Origin: Rothia mucilaginosa ATCC 25296
GTDB lineage: Bacteria; Actinomycetota; Actinomycetes; Actinomycetales; Micrococcaceae
Assembly (NCBI RefSeq): GCF_000175615.1
Contig: NZ_ACVO01000015.1
Location: 511,396 to 575,395 of the forward strand
Length of the DNA: 64,000 nt
Direction: 5' to 3'
The notes under the pieces are model-generated. The model had not been told where the DNA came from and did no database searches. It saw nothing but the letters and a program-made list of their open reading frames with translations. Shown here piece after piece: positions 34,901-44,600 of the stretch. Position 1 is the stretch's first letter, and each line of letters opens with the position of its first letter. The position numbers were made by a program, and so were the translations under genes.

Positions 34901-36781
34901 ATGAACGCAAACAACATCTCCAACGGCAACACCCCTAACAGCGGCCACAACTACGGCGGCTACAGTAACGACACGCCCCCGCCCATCCGCAACGAATACG
35001 ACGTGCTCAGCTGCGCCCTCCACCAGCACGGCTACTGGCCCGACCACTCACTCATCATCCTCACCGCAACCGACAACACCCTCGGCCCCAGCCTGCGCGT
35101 CAACCTACCCGACGAACCCTGCACCCTGCCCGAACGCGCCGACTTCCTTCACGAAACCTTCACCAAACTCCCCACCCACCACAACGGCGAAACCCTCACC
35201 CGCTTCTACGCCATCATCATCGACGGCGACAACACCGTACGCCAACGCCAACTGCACCCCAACACCGCGCAACTTGCCGCCATCGAAGAGATCCAACAGG
35301 ACGTCGACACCCAAATCCCCATCAACGCATGGCTCCACCTGCTCCACGACCCGCGCATCGTCAGCGAACTACGCTGTGAAGACGTCATCTACGCAGGCGG
35401 CGCCAGCATCTGGGCGCTCAACCCCGAACAGCAGGCACTCACCCTCCTCGCACCCATCGAAGAAATCCGCCACAGCAGCTACTACACCTGGCTCACCCGC
35501 CACGGCGACACCATCGCCGACACCGCCCAACACAACTACGCCCACAGCCCCTGGGACACCGACCCCACAACCAACCCCGAAACCCGCCACGACTGGGAAA
35601 ACGCCGTAGAACTCTGGGACCACACCCACACCACCCGCCACGACGAAGCCCGCCAGGGCGTCCGCACCATCTACCGCCAAGCCCAAATCGACCTGTGCTA
35701 CTGGGACGCCGCCATCAACGCCGCCGCGCACCTGCTCACCACCCACCCGGTCGATAACGCCGGCAACCCCACCACCGGTGATGCACCCACCATCGGCGAC
35801 GCACTCCGCGAACTCATCCCCGCCGAAGTTGCCGGGCACCTACGCGCCTCCATCGCATCGGCAACCCTCAACCCCATCACCGCCGAAATGCTCACCTATC
35901 TCGCCGGATACGGGCTCAACCACGCCCAAAAAGCGCTCGCCTACCTGCACTACTCCGCCCAATACACCTACCACGCCTTCGGCGGCGAATACCCCAGCAC
36001 CAGCCCCGACCGCGCGCCGCTCGAACCACCCCACTACGGCACCCGCATCACCCGCAAAACCTACATACCCGCCAGCTTCACCCACGCACTCAGCGCCACA
36101 GCAGGCACCGAACAGGCGCACGTACGCGCCGTGCCCGAAAAATGCGTGCAATGGCAAGACTGGATCCGCCGCACCCACCGCACCATTCAGCAGAGCCGCA
36201 GCGTCCAACAGAACCGCAGCGTCCAGCACACCAACCTCAACGGCTGGGCACTCGAAAACCTCACCCCCGCCGACCACGCCAGCGCTGCCGAACTCAATAC
36301 CATCAGCCGCGACCTGCTCCCACGCATCGAGGAACGCCCCAAAGACCACAACGCCCACAACAAATTCGAAAACCTCAAACAACGAATCGACGAAAGCTGC
36401 ACCAACAGCGAATACCTCACCAAACACCACGCCGTCTACACCCACTACCTCAACGCCCTCAAAGGAAAACTAGACAGCCCCCACTGGGCACGCCTCAACG
36501 CGCTCGAACTACTCACCAGCCTGCTCACACCCCACAGCACCGACGGAGAATACGCCGCACTACGCAACACCCAAGCCTGGACCAACTGGTACAAGGGCTA
36601 CAGCACCTACGCCCGCATGCTCCGCCAAGAAGCCCACCGCCACACATTCGGAAAGGACCTCAACATCCTCGACGTACACCTCAACGCAGGCAACCTACCC
36701 GCCTGGATTAAACACACCATCTGCGGCGAACCCGGAACACACCGCGAACCCATCAGCACCCTCAAACCCCGAAAACCCTAA
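34901..36781 (+). CDS. DUF4192 domain protein, extended
   Basis: The 626-residue protein starts with a DUF4192 domain (about 30-360), recognised from DVLSCALHQHGYWPDHSLIIL and SLRVNLPDEP, an actinobacterial family of unknown function usually encoded near sigA. The C-terminal 250 residues (about 375-626) are hydrophilic, rich in His, Asn and Thr, and not familiar to me; they make this member longer than usual. The coding strand is exceptionally rich in C (ACC, CAC, AAC codons). The start has AAGG close to the ATG, and a palindrome lies just upstream. Confidence 0.8.
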   Translation: MNANNISNGNTPNSGHNYGGYSNDTPPPIRNEYDVLSCALHQHGYWPDHSLIILTATDNTLGPSLRVNLPDEPCTLPERADFLHETFTKLPTHHNGETLTRFYAIIIDGDNTVRQRQLHPNTAQLAAIEEIQQDVDTQIPINAWLHLLHDPRIVSELRCEDVIYAGGASIWALNPEQQALTLLAPIEEIRHSSYYTWLTRHGDTIADTAQHNYAHSPWDTDPTTNPETRHDWENAVELWDHTHTTRHDEARQGVRTIYRQAQIDLCYWDAAINAAAHLLTTHPVDNAGNPTTGDAPTIGDALRELIPAEVAGHLRASIASATLNPITAEMLTYLAGYGLNHAQKALAYLHYSAQYTYHAFGGEYPSTSPDRAPLEPPHYGTRITRKTYIPASFTHALSATAGTEQAHVRAVPEKCVQWQDWIRRTHRTIQQSRSVQQNRSVQHTNLNGWALENLTPADHASAAELNTISRDLLPRIEERPKDHNAHNKFENLKQRIDESCTNSEYLTKHHAVYTHYLNALKGKLDSPHWARLNALELLTSLLTPHSTDGEYAALRNTQAWTNWYKGYSTYARMLRQEAHRHTFGKDLNILDVHLNAGNLPAWIKHTICGEPGTHREPISTLKPRKP

Positions 36782-37197
36782 AACCGGCGCTTAAACCCGG
36801 CTCCTAAACGCGAGGTGCAAAACAGGGGAGGGGTGCGCCACCGGGCACGCCCCTCCCACCGGCTCCTCCCACCCGCAACCGCACACAGCCGCACCCAGCC
36901 AAAACCAGGCCCACAAGCCACCCAAACAGCGCGTCAAATTGAAAACAACCAAAAATCTGCAATACTTATATATTGACCCCGTACAGTCAATGCGCTACAA
37001 CGCGCCCTCAAACCGCTCCACACAACGAGCAACGGAACCCTGCAAACCACCCAACGCACGCGGAATATAACCCGCCCCCACAGCGTTAAAACGGACAAAC
37101 GCAGCAAACACCCCGACCGAGGACGCCAGCACAGACTTGACAGGGTCTTAGGTGTTTTGCAAACAAAACACCCCACCACAAGCCAGAAAGGGTTCTA
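36782..37197 (+). promoter_or_regulatory. sigA upstream region with palindrome
   Basis: No gene is visible in these 416 bases. A GC-rich hairpin (36825-36857) follows the DUF4192 gene. TTGAAA (36939) with an AT-rich TACTTATATA stretch 18 bases on is one promoter candidate. A consensus TTGACA (37137-37142) is another, and its expected -10 falls inside a perfect inverted repeat, GGTGTTTTG-caaa-CAAAACACC (37151-37172), 26 bases before the sigA start. The repeat may be an operator or an mRNA hairpin. Confidence 0.5.
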
Positions 37198-38571
37198 GTG
37201 GCACCTGCAACCAGCAAGAAGACCGCGACCGGCGACGCAACCGAAGAAACCGTCGCAAAAACCACCACCAAGACCACCCGCACCAAGAAGGCAACCACCA
37301 AAGCCGCAGCGGCAACCGAAGACACCACCGGCGCAACCGCCGAAACCGGTGCCGAAAGCACTGCCGAAACCGAGGCAGACAAGCCCAAGCGCACCCGCAA
37401 AACCACCACCACCAAAACCGCAACCAAGCGCAAGACCGGTGGCCGCCGCAAAAAGAACGACGACGACGAATTCGACCTCGCCCTCGACGAAGAACTCGAA
37501 ACCACCGACGGCGAAGACGAACCCGATGAAGAAGACGAAGAAACCGTAGCCAAAAAAGAAGAAAAGAAGGCCGCAGAAGCAGTAGCAGCCAAGGGCTCCG
37601 GCTTCGTCCTCACCGCAAACGACGACGACGACGCACCCGCACAGCGCGTCGTAACCCCCGGCGCAACCGCCGACCCCGTCAAGGACTACCTCAAGCAGAT
37701 CGGCAAAGTCTCTCTGCTCAACGCACAGCAGGAAGTCGACCTCGCCATGCGCATCGAAGCAGGCCTCTATGCCGAACACAAGCTCGCCGAAAACCCCGAC
37801 ATGGACAAGGACCTCAAAAAAGCCCTGCGCTGGGTCATCCACGACGGCAAGCGAGCCAAGAACCACCTGCTCGAAGCCAACCTGCGACTCGTCGTCTCCC
37901 TCGCCAAGCGCTACACCGGCCGCGGCATGCTCTTCCTCGACCTCATCCAGGAAGGCAACCTCGGCCTCATCCGCGCCGTCGAAAAGTTCGACTACTCCAA
38001 GGGCTTCAAGTTCTCCACCTACGCAACCTGGTGGATCCGCCAGGCCATCACCCGCGCAATGGCAGACCAGGCCCGCACCATCCGCATCCCCGTGCACATG
38101 GTAGAAGTCATCAACAAGCTCGCCCGCGTGCAGCGCCAGATGCTCCAGGACCTCGGCCGCGAACCCACCCCCGAAGAACTCGGCAAGGAACTCGACATGA
38201 CCCCCGAAAAGGTCATCGAAGTCCAGAAGTACGGCCGCGAACCCATCTCCCTGCACACCCCCCTCGGTGAAGACGGCGATTCCGAATTCGGTGACCTCAT
38301 CGAAGACTCCGAGGCAGTCGTCCCCGCAGACGCAGTGTCCTTCACCCTTCTGCAGGAACAGCTCCACTCCGTGCTCGACACCCTCTCCGAGCGTGAAGCC
38401 GGCGTGGTCGCAATGCGCTTCGGCATGACCGACGGCCAGCCCAAGACCCTCGACGAAATCGGCAAGGTCTACGGCGTGACCCGCGAACGTATCCGCCAGA
38501 TTGAGTCGAAGACCATGTCTAAGCTCCGTCACCCGTCGCGTTCGCAGGTACTGCGAGACTACCTGGACTAG
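37198..38571 (+). CDS. sigA: primary sigma factor SigA (RpoD)
   Basis: SigA directs RNA polymerase to housekeeping promoters. The 457-residue protein has a long Lys/Thr/Ala-rich N-terminus (1-90) and an acidic stretch (90-120) typical of actinobacterial SigA. Region 1.2 starts at about 160 ([13 protein letters not shown]). Regions 2.1-2.4 include [20 protein letters not shown]. Region 3 follows, and region 4.2 ([20 protein letters not shown]) ends the protein. The GTG at 37198 has AGAAAGGG 7 bases upstream. A terminator at 38723 follows, after a long palindromic repeat. Identification is certain. Confidence 0.97.
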   Translation: MAPATSKKTATGDATEETVAKTTTKTTRTKKATTKAAAATEDTTGATAETGAESTAETEADKPKRTRKTTTTKTATKRKTGGRRKKNDDDEFDLALDEELETTDGEDEPDEEDEETVAKKEEKKAAEAVAAKGSGFVLTANDDDDAPAQRVVTPGATADPVKDYLKQIGKVSLLNAQQEVDLAMRIEAGLYAEHKLAENPDMDKDLKKALRWVIHDGKRAKNHLLEANLRLVVSLAKRYTGRGMLFLDLIQEGNLGLIRAVEKFDYSKGFKFSTYATWWIRQAITRAMADQARTIRIPVHMVEVINKLARVQRQMLQDLGREPTPEELGKELDMTPEKVIEVQKYGREPISLHTPLGEDGDSEFGDLIEDSEAVVPADAVSFTLLQEQLHSVLDTLSEREAGVVAMRFGMTDGQPKTLDEIGKVYGVTRERIRQIESKTMSKLRHPSRSQVLRDYLD

Positions 38572-38596
38572 GAAACACCACCTAGCTTGAGCGGAC

Positions 38597-38683
38597 GTAG
38601 CCGGTTCCCGCTCGCGGGGGAGTGCCCCCTCTGCGGCGCTGAGCGCCTTGAGGACGGAGCCCCCGCTCCGCGTGACCGGCTAC
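38597..38683. repeat. palindromic repeat family, copy A
   Basis: The core reads CTCGCGGGGGAGTGCCCCCT, then a short loop, then GCCTTGAGGACGGAGCCCCC and GCTCCGCG. Outer arms GTAGCCGGT (38597-38605) and ACCGGCTAC (38675-38683) pair perfectly. The core is shared with copies B, C and D, but the outer arms differ and remain self-complementary in each copy. Confidence 0.85.
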
Positions 38684-38722
38684 TCCGTAAAGGCTTAGTT
38701 TTGCTAGTTCTAGCGCATACAG

Positions 38723-38754
38723 AAAAGGCTCTCCGAGATACCGGAGAGCCTTTT
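38723..38754 (+). terminator. terminator of sigA
   Basis: A perfect 12-bp stem (AAAAGGCTCTCC with GGAGAGCCTTTT) and an 8-base loop form a classical terminator about 150 bases after sigA. Copy A of the palindromic repeat therefore lies inside the sigA transcript. Confidence 0.85.
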
Positions 38755-38804
38755 CTATGCCTATATAGGTCGCGAAGAGTATTCGCACAGGTAGAGTTCA
38801 TTAG

Positions 38805-38916
38805 ACGGCTTGCGGACGATGCTCGCGGGGGAGTGCCCCCTCTGCGGTGCCCCAATAAGTGAATGGGCCAGCCGCCTTGAGGACGGAGCCCCCGCTCCGC
38901 ATCGCCGCTATGCCGT
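38805..38916. repeat. palindromic repeat family, copy B
   Basis: Same core as copy A with about 18 extra bases in the loop. Outer arms ACGGC..GCGGaCGATGC pair with GCATCGCCGC..GCCGT. It ends 16 bases from the stop codon of the ADP-ribosylglycohydrolase gene. Confidence 0.85.
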
Positions 38917-38931
38917 TAAGGTTCAGCGCTG

Positions 38932-40077
38932 CTACAGTCCCAGCTGGTGCAGATAGCGGTCCGCCACTGCCTCCACCTGATCCAAACCGCGCACACGACC
39001 CAGCGCCTGCGACCACGCATCAGCCTCACCGCCGCCCACCGGGAAACCAGCCGCCGCCCACAACGCCGCCGTCATCGCACCCACCGAATCCGAATCCGAA
39101 TCCACCGACACCGCACGGCACAAACCCTCAAACAGCGCATTGCGTACCGTTGCATCGTCGGTATCAGCAGGCAGACTCTTCACGGCATCCGCCGCACACC
39201 AGAACGCCACACCCAACAGCTCCGGCGCCGTCCAACCCGTACCAAAATGCTCCGCCACAGCCTCCGGAACCGGCACCGTACCGCCCTCCAGCAGCTCGAC
39301 GGCACGACTCAACGCCGCCGCCGTCCGCGAAGCATCACCCGGAATCGAATCATCCGCCGCCACCGAACCACACCACGACACCACACGACGCGCCGCCTCC
39401 AACAACACACCAAACGAGCCAGACGAGGACGCCAACAAATCACGAACCAACAACGCATACGCCGCCGCCGAAGCCAACGCCTCCGGATGCCCATGCGTCA
39501 ACGCCGCCGCACGCACCGCCAACAAAACCACCGTACGCTCCTGCGCCACTGGCAACACACCCAACGCCGCCGAACGCACCAACGCACCACTACCCAAAGC
39601 ATCAGGATTCAACGACTTCGACACCAACTGCATCTCACCCGAACCCAACGCCCGCAACGTCGCCGCACCCGGACCACGACGAGCCGTCAACTCCGAAGAC
39701 CCATCAATCTCACGATCCAACGAAAACGGCGCAGAGTCCGGCAGAACCTCACCAATACCGCGGAACCACCGCAAATACGCCAACCACAAACACGCCAACT
39801 CATCCGCCGCCGCGCCCTCATTATTCCACTCCAAAACCTCCGTCAGGCCATCTAAGGTGTAGCAGGTCAGCTGCGTATCATCACTGACCAGTAGCTCACC
39901 AAACGCCGACTCCCACGGCTTAGGGGCGCACTTCGCAATCTGCTCAGCCGACAACAACTCCAACGGATAACCCAGCGCATCACCCAACGCAGACGCACGC
40001 AACAAGCCGCGCACCCTGCCCGCAAACTCAGCCGAAACCTCAGGTGCACGTGTGAACTCAACAGAAGAAAAACTCAT
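38932..40077 (-). CDS. ADP-ribosylglycohydrolase family protein
   Basis: The 381-residue protein belongs to the family that removes ADP-ribose from modified proteins or related conjugates using two magnesium ions. Metal-binding motifs are SDDTQLT (65-71) and DSDSVGAMTAAL (about 329-340), with ASALGDALG (28-36) at the N-terminus. The target is unknown; no ADP-ribosyltransferase or nitrogenase gene is nearby. No clear ribosome site precedes ATG 40077. Long palindromic repeats flank it at both ends (B on its 3' side, C on its 5' side). Confidence 0.9.
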   Translation of the reverse strand: MSFSSVEFTRAPEVSAEFAGRVRGLLRASALGDALGYPLELLSAEQIAKCAPKPWESAFGELLVSDDTQLTCYTLDGLTEVLEWNNEGAAADELACLWLAYLRWFRGIGEVLPDSAPFSLDREIDGSSELTARRGPGAATLRALGSGEMQLVSKSLNPDALGSGALVRSAALGVLPVAQERTVVLLAVRAAALTHGHPEALASAAAYALLVRDLLASSSGSFGVLLEAARRVVSWCGSVAADDSIPGDASRTAAALSRAVELLEGGTVPVPEAVAEHFGTGWTAPELLGVAFWCAADAVKSLPADTDDATVRNALFEGLCRAVSVDSDSDSVGAMTAALWAAAGFPVGGGEADAWSQALGRVRGLDQVEAVADRYLHQLGL

Positions 40078-40125
40078 AGGGCGATTATCCCATGTGCGTT
40101 CAGGACGCGGAGGCTAGGGCATAAG

Positions 40126-40219
40126 CGGCTTCGTACTCATGCTCGCGGGGGAGTGCCCCCTCTGCGGCGCCGGGGCGCCTTGAGGACGGAGCCCCCGCTA
40201 CGCATGAGCACCTACGCCG
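40126..40219. repeat. palindromic repeat family, copy C
   Basis: Shares the CTCGCGGGGGAGTGCCCCCT core and the GAGGACGGAGCCCCCGCT right half. Outer arms CTCATGC and GCATGAG pair and differ from the arms of copies A, B and D. The right half (40188-40219) is repeated exactly at 40261-40292. Confidence 0.85.
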
Positions 40220-40260
40220 CGATGGGGTGCCTACTCCGCGGACGGGGAGACACCGGGGAT

Positions 40261-40292
40261 GGAGCCCCCGCTACGCATGAGCACCTACGCCG
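40261..40292. repeat. partial palindromic repeat (right half of copy C)
   Basis: Thirty-two bases identical to 40188-40219, starting GGAGCCCCCGCTACGCATGA. The left half is degenerate (40230-40260). It appears to be a truncated tandem duplicate of copy C, 73 bases away. Confidence 0.85.
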
Positions 40293-40342
40293 AGGATGGT
40301 TGGCTACTCTTCCTCGCCGGGAATGGAGAGACTTAGACAAAA

Positions 40343-40437
40343 ACGGCTTCGCACTCACGCTCGCGGGGGAGTGCCCCCTCTTCAGCGCCTGGGGGCGCTT
40401 CGAGGACGGAGCCCCCGCTCCGCGTGAGTGCCTATGC
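40343..40437. repeat. palindromic repeat family, copy D
   Basis: Shares the core, with TCTTCAGCGCC in the loop region. Outer arms GCACTCACGC (40351-40360) and GCGTGAGTGC (40422-40431) are perfectly complementary. It ends 54 bases before the sbcD start codon. The 40078-40490 gap is almost wholly made of these repeats. Confidence 0.85.
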
Positions 40438-40490
40438 CCTGAATGACGAACTGTGAGGCGCAAAACACGACGCAATGCCATACTGAAACC

Positions 40491-41687
40491 ATGAAGATCC
40501 TGCACACCTCCGACTGGCACCTCGGCCGCACCTTCCACCGCAGCCCCCTCACCCGCGAACACCAGCAGTTCATCGACGAACTGCTCAACTACGTGCACGC
40601 CGAAGGTATCAACACCCTCCTCATCAGCGGCGACGTCTACGACAGCACCATCCCCACCGCCGAAAGCACCACCCTGCTCGACCAGGCACTCACCCGCCTC
40701 ATGCGCGCCGGTGTGCAAGTCATCCTCAGCTCCGGCAACCACGACTCCTTCCGCCGTCTCAGCTACGGCGCCGCCTTCTTCGAAGCCTCCGGCGTGTACC
40801 TGCGCACCAGCCTCGAAGACGCCACCTGCCCCGTCGAACTCACCGACGGCACCTTGCGTGTACACGTCTACGCCATCCCTTACCTCGCCCCGCGCCTCCA
40901 CGCCACCGCCCTCGGCGTCGACCCCACCCACCAGGCAGTCCTCGGCACCGTCACCGACGCCATCCGCGCTGATGCCGTCGAACGTCACGCCCGCGGCGAA
41001 GGTGCCGACCGCATCATCGTCATGAGCCACGCAACCGTCAGCGACACCACCGGCAGTGACATTGCCGGCAGCGCAGACACCACACCCCGCAGCGACTCCG
41101 AACGCGACATCAGCGTCGGCGGCATCGACTGGGTACCCGCCTCCCTCTTCGACGGCTTCGACTACGTAGCCCTCGGCCACATCCACAAGCGCTACCCCGT
41201 CACCCACACCATCCGCTACAGCGGCTCACCCCTCGGCTTCTCATTCAGCGAAGAACACAACCGCAATGGCGCCTACCTCATCGAACTCAACCCCGGCGAG
41301 GAACCCACCATCAGCAGCCACGAATGGGCAACCCGCGTACACATGAAAACCCTGCGCGGCACCATGGACCAGCTGCTCAACAGCCCCGAAAACAGCCCCT
41401 ACGAGCAGGGCTACTACTGCCGCATCGAACTCACCGACGAAACCCTACCCGTCGGCGCCGTCGACCGCCTGCGCAGCCGCTACGAAACCATCTCCCACTT
41501 CAGCTACCGCAGCACCCAACCCGCCACCGACAAACCCGTCGCCGCGCCCCTCACTCGCGATGCCGACCCCGTCGAAACCTTCGACCAATTCCACCAATAC
41601 GTACGCAACCGCCCCCTCACCAGCGAAGAACGCGACGTCATCACCACCCTCAGCGACCACATCAAAAGCCACAAGGACAACGCATGA
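40491..41687 (+). CDS. sbcD: exonuclease SbcCD, nuclease subunit D
   Basis: SbcD is the Mre11-like nuclease that, with SbcC, cleaves DNA hairpins and protein-blocked ends. The 398-residue protein has the phosphodiesterase motifs HTSDWHLG (5-12), SGDVYDS, SGNHDS and GHIHKR. The start at 40491 gives the canonical MKILHTSDWH; 16 upstream codons are in frame but unlikely. The stop overlaps the sbcC start (ATGA). It is notable that a gene pair acting on DNA palindromes lies directly beside a cluster of long palindromic repeats, though that may be chance. Confidence 0.95.
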   Translation: MKILHTSDWHLGRTFHRSPLTREHQQFIDELLNYVHAEGINTLLISGDVYDSTIPTAESTTLLDQALTRLMRAGVQVILSSGNHDSFRRLSYGAAFFEASGVYLRTSLEDATCPVELTDGTLRVHVYAIPYLAPRLHATALGVDPTHQAVLGTVTDAIRADAVERHARGEGADRIIVMSHATVSDTTGSDIAGSADTTPRSDSERDISVGGIDWVPASLFDGFDYVALGHIHKRYPVTHTIRYSGSPLGFSFSEEHNRNGAYLIELNPGEEPTISSHEWATRVHMKTLRGTMDQLLNSPENSPYEQGYYCRIELTDETLPVGAVDRLRSRYETISHFSYRSTQPATDKPVAAPLTRDADPVETFDQFHQYVRNRPLTSEERDVITTLSDHIKSHKDNA

Positions 41688-44600
41688 TCCTGCACAACCT
41701 CGAATTCGAAGCCTTCATGGCATACCCCAAGCGCCAAGAAATCAACTTCGACACCCTCAACAACGCCGGCGTATTCCTGCTCAACGGACCCACCGGCGCC
41801 GGTAAAACCACCATCCTCGACGCCATCTGCTACGCCCTCTACGGCGAAACCAGCAGCGACCGCGAATCCGCCAAACTGCACTCCACCTACGCGGCACACA
41901 GCGGCACCAAACCGCGCGTGCTACTCGACGTCACCCTCCACGGCAAGCGCCTGCGCATCGACCGAACCCCCGCCTACAACAAGCCCATCACCCGCGGCGC
42001 CCGCAAAGGCCAGATGCGCGAAGAAAGCGCCAAAGCAACCCTCGCCGAACTCGCACCCGGCGCCGACCCCTCCGACGAAAAGGCATGGACGCCCATCTCC
42101 AGCAGCGTCGCCGAAGTCAACCGCACTATCGCCGAACGCACCCACCTGACCAAAGAACAATTCCTCAAAGTCGTACTCCTGCCGCAGGGCCAGTTCGCGC
42201 AATTCCTCAAGTCCAAGCCCAAAGAACGCAAAGAACTGCTCAAGAAAATGTTCCCCGTCGAACACTATGAACAGCTCTTCGCCGCACTCACCGAGGAAGC
42301 GAAAACCGCCCAGCAGGAAGTCGCCCAGGACGAAAATACCCAGCGCGGCTACCTTGAACGTGCCCGCGTAGAAATGCTCGCCCTGCAGGCGCTCCTGGAT
42401 GCTGTAGATACGGATGCTGAGGGCACCGATACCGAGGACTCTGCTGTCGAAGGGTCTGTGGAGGCGGGGGAGGAGCCGGAAAACCTCACCGCTGAGAACG
42501 TCACCGCCGAAACCCTCGACGCATGGGTCGCCGGCGGAGCAGAACGCGCCCGCGAAACCTCCGCACGCGAAAAGCAGGAACAGCAGCGCCTCACCGACGA
42601 AGCCGACCAGAACACCCGCCTGCTCGCCGAACGCGCCCAGCTGCAGGCCGACTGGCGTGAATACGAGCAGCTCTGCGAGCGCCGCACCCGCCTGACCGAA
42701 CGCGCCGATGAGCACAAGGCGCAGCGTGAAGAGCTGGGGCAGGCGCGTGCCGCCGCGCCCCTGCACGCACAGTACACGCAGGTCCACGCCGAATCGCAGG
42801 CGCTCGCCGCCCGCCAACAGGACCAGGCGGCGTGCGCATCCGCGCTGGATGAGACTGGTCGCGCCCTGCTTGCGGCACTGCGCGATGAGGAAACCGCGGA
42901 AGAAGTCACCTTCCCCGAGGAGACAACCTTCGCCGCGCTCCCTTCCTTTGAACCCGCCGAGCAGCAAACCCAGCTCGAGGCGCTCCTCGACACCCTGCGC
43001 GCCCTGCAGAAGAAGGACGCACAGCTTACCGACGAGGAAGCCGCCGCAGCCACCCTGCTGAAGCAGGCTAATGCCCTCGAGCAGGACAAGTCTCGTGCCG
43101 AAAAGACGCTGAGCGACCTCACCGCCCATGCCGAGCAGCTTGCCGAAGAACTCGCCGGCTACAGCACCGCCGACGAGGAACGCACCCTCGCCGCGCACCT
43201 GGTCACCGAGGCGCAGCAGAAGCACGACGCCGCCCAGCAGATGCAGCAGAAGCTGGACGCCGCCTCCGCCGCGGTTGCTGAGGCTGAGAAGCAGAGCAAG
43301 CGCACCGCCACCGCCGAGCAGAAGGCGCAGGAAAAGTGGCAGGCTTCGGCTCAGCAGGCGCTCGCCGCGACGGAGGAGTTCAAGAACCTGCAGGTGCTGC
43401 GCCTCGCCCAGGCGTCCTCCTTGCTGGCGCGCGAGCTCAAGGACGGCGAACCCTGCGCGGTCTGCGGCTCGGTCGAGCACCCCGCCCCCGCGCAGATTGC
43501 CGAGGGGGAACAGCTGGTTGAGCGTGCCGACCTGGACGCCGCCAAGGAGCGTGAAGACAAGGCTCACAAGCAGGCGCGCGCCCACGAACTGGCTAAGGAG
43601 CGGGCGACCAAGGCGCACCAGGAAGCCTCCGAGGCGCTCGCCGCCGCCCGCACCCAGTACGAGACTCTGGCGGCTCAGGGCGAGTGCGATGTGGAGCAGA
43701 GCGCCGCCCAGCTGCAGCAGGCGCAGACCCGCCTCGCGCAGGCTCAGTCACGCGTGACGGCGCGTGACGGCGTGCTGGTGAAGGTTGAGCGGGTGCGGGT
43801 TAAGCTGCAGAAGGCTCAGGAGGCGCTACGCACCATCGAGGGCGCGGCGGTGGAAGCCCAGACGCGTCACCGTGACGCTGCGGCGCGCTGTGAGGCGGCT
43901 GCGGCGCAGTTGGCGCCTGCTCGTGCGGCGGTGGGTTTTGCGCAGCGTGTTGAGGCTGTGGAGGGCTACCGTGCGGCGCATCAGCGTCTTGCTCGTGCGG
44001 TGTTGCTGTTGGGGCAGGCGCGTGAGCGTCATGCTCTGGCGGCGGCGCAGGCGCAGCGCCTGTTGGGCGAGTCTGCGTTTGAGAGTGCTGAGCTGGTGCA
44101 GGCGGCGGTCCGCACCCCTGAGCGCGTCGACGCCCTGGAGCAGGCTGTTGCCGCGTACGAGCTGGAGCATGCCCGCCTCCTTGAGGGCTTTGGCCGTGAG
44201 GCGATTGTTGCGGTGGCGGCTCGTGCCGCCGCTGGTGAGCAGGCGCCGGATGATCTGCAGGGTGTGCGTGAGCGGGTTGAGCAGCTGCGTGCGGCGGTTC
44301 ACCGTTTGACTCTTCGTGAGGGTGAGCGGGAGAGCGTGCTGCGTTCTTTGCAGGCGCTGCGTGGCGAGTATGCGGCGTTCCGTGCGCAGACGGCGCAGCG
44401 TTATGACCGTGCGCAGATGCTGGCGAACCTGGCGGCGGCTGCCCGCGGTGATACGCTGGGCGGTTATGAGCATCAGGTTGACCTGGTCAGCTATGTGCTG
44501 GGTGCCGAGTTCGAGCGGATTCTGCACTCGGCGTCACTGCACCTGGACCGTATGAGTGAGGGTCGCTACGGCATGGTGTTCAGCGATCACCGTGCGAAGG

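Noticed and set aside
38597..40437. CRISPR array
   Set aside because: The repeats are long palindromes at irregular spacing with a gene between them, and there are no spacers of constant length or cas genes.
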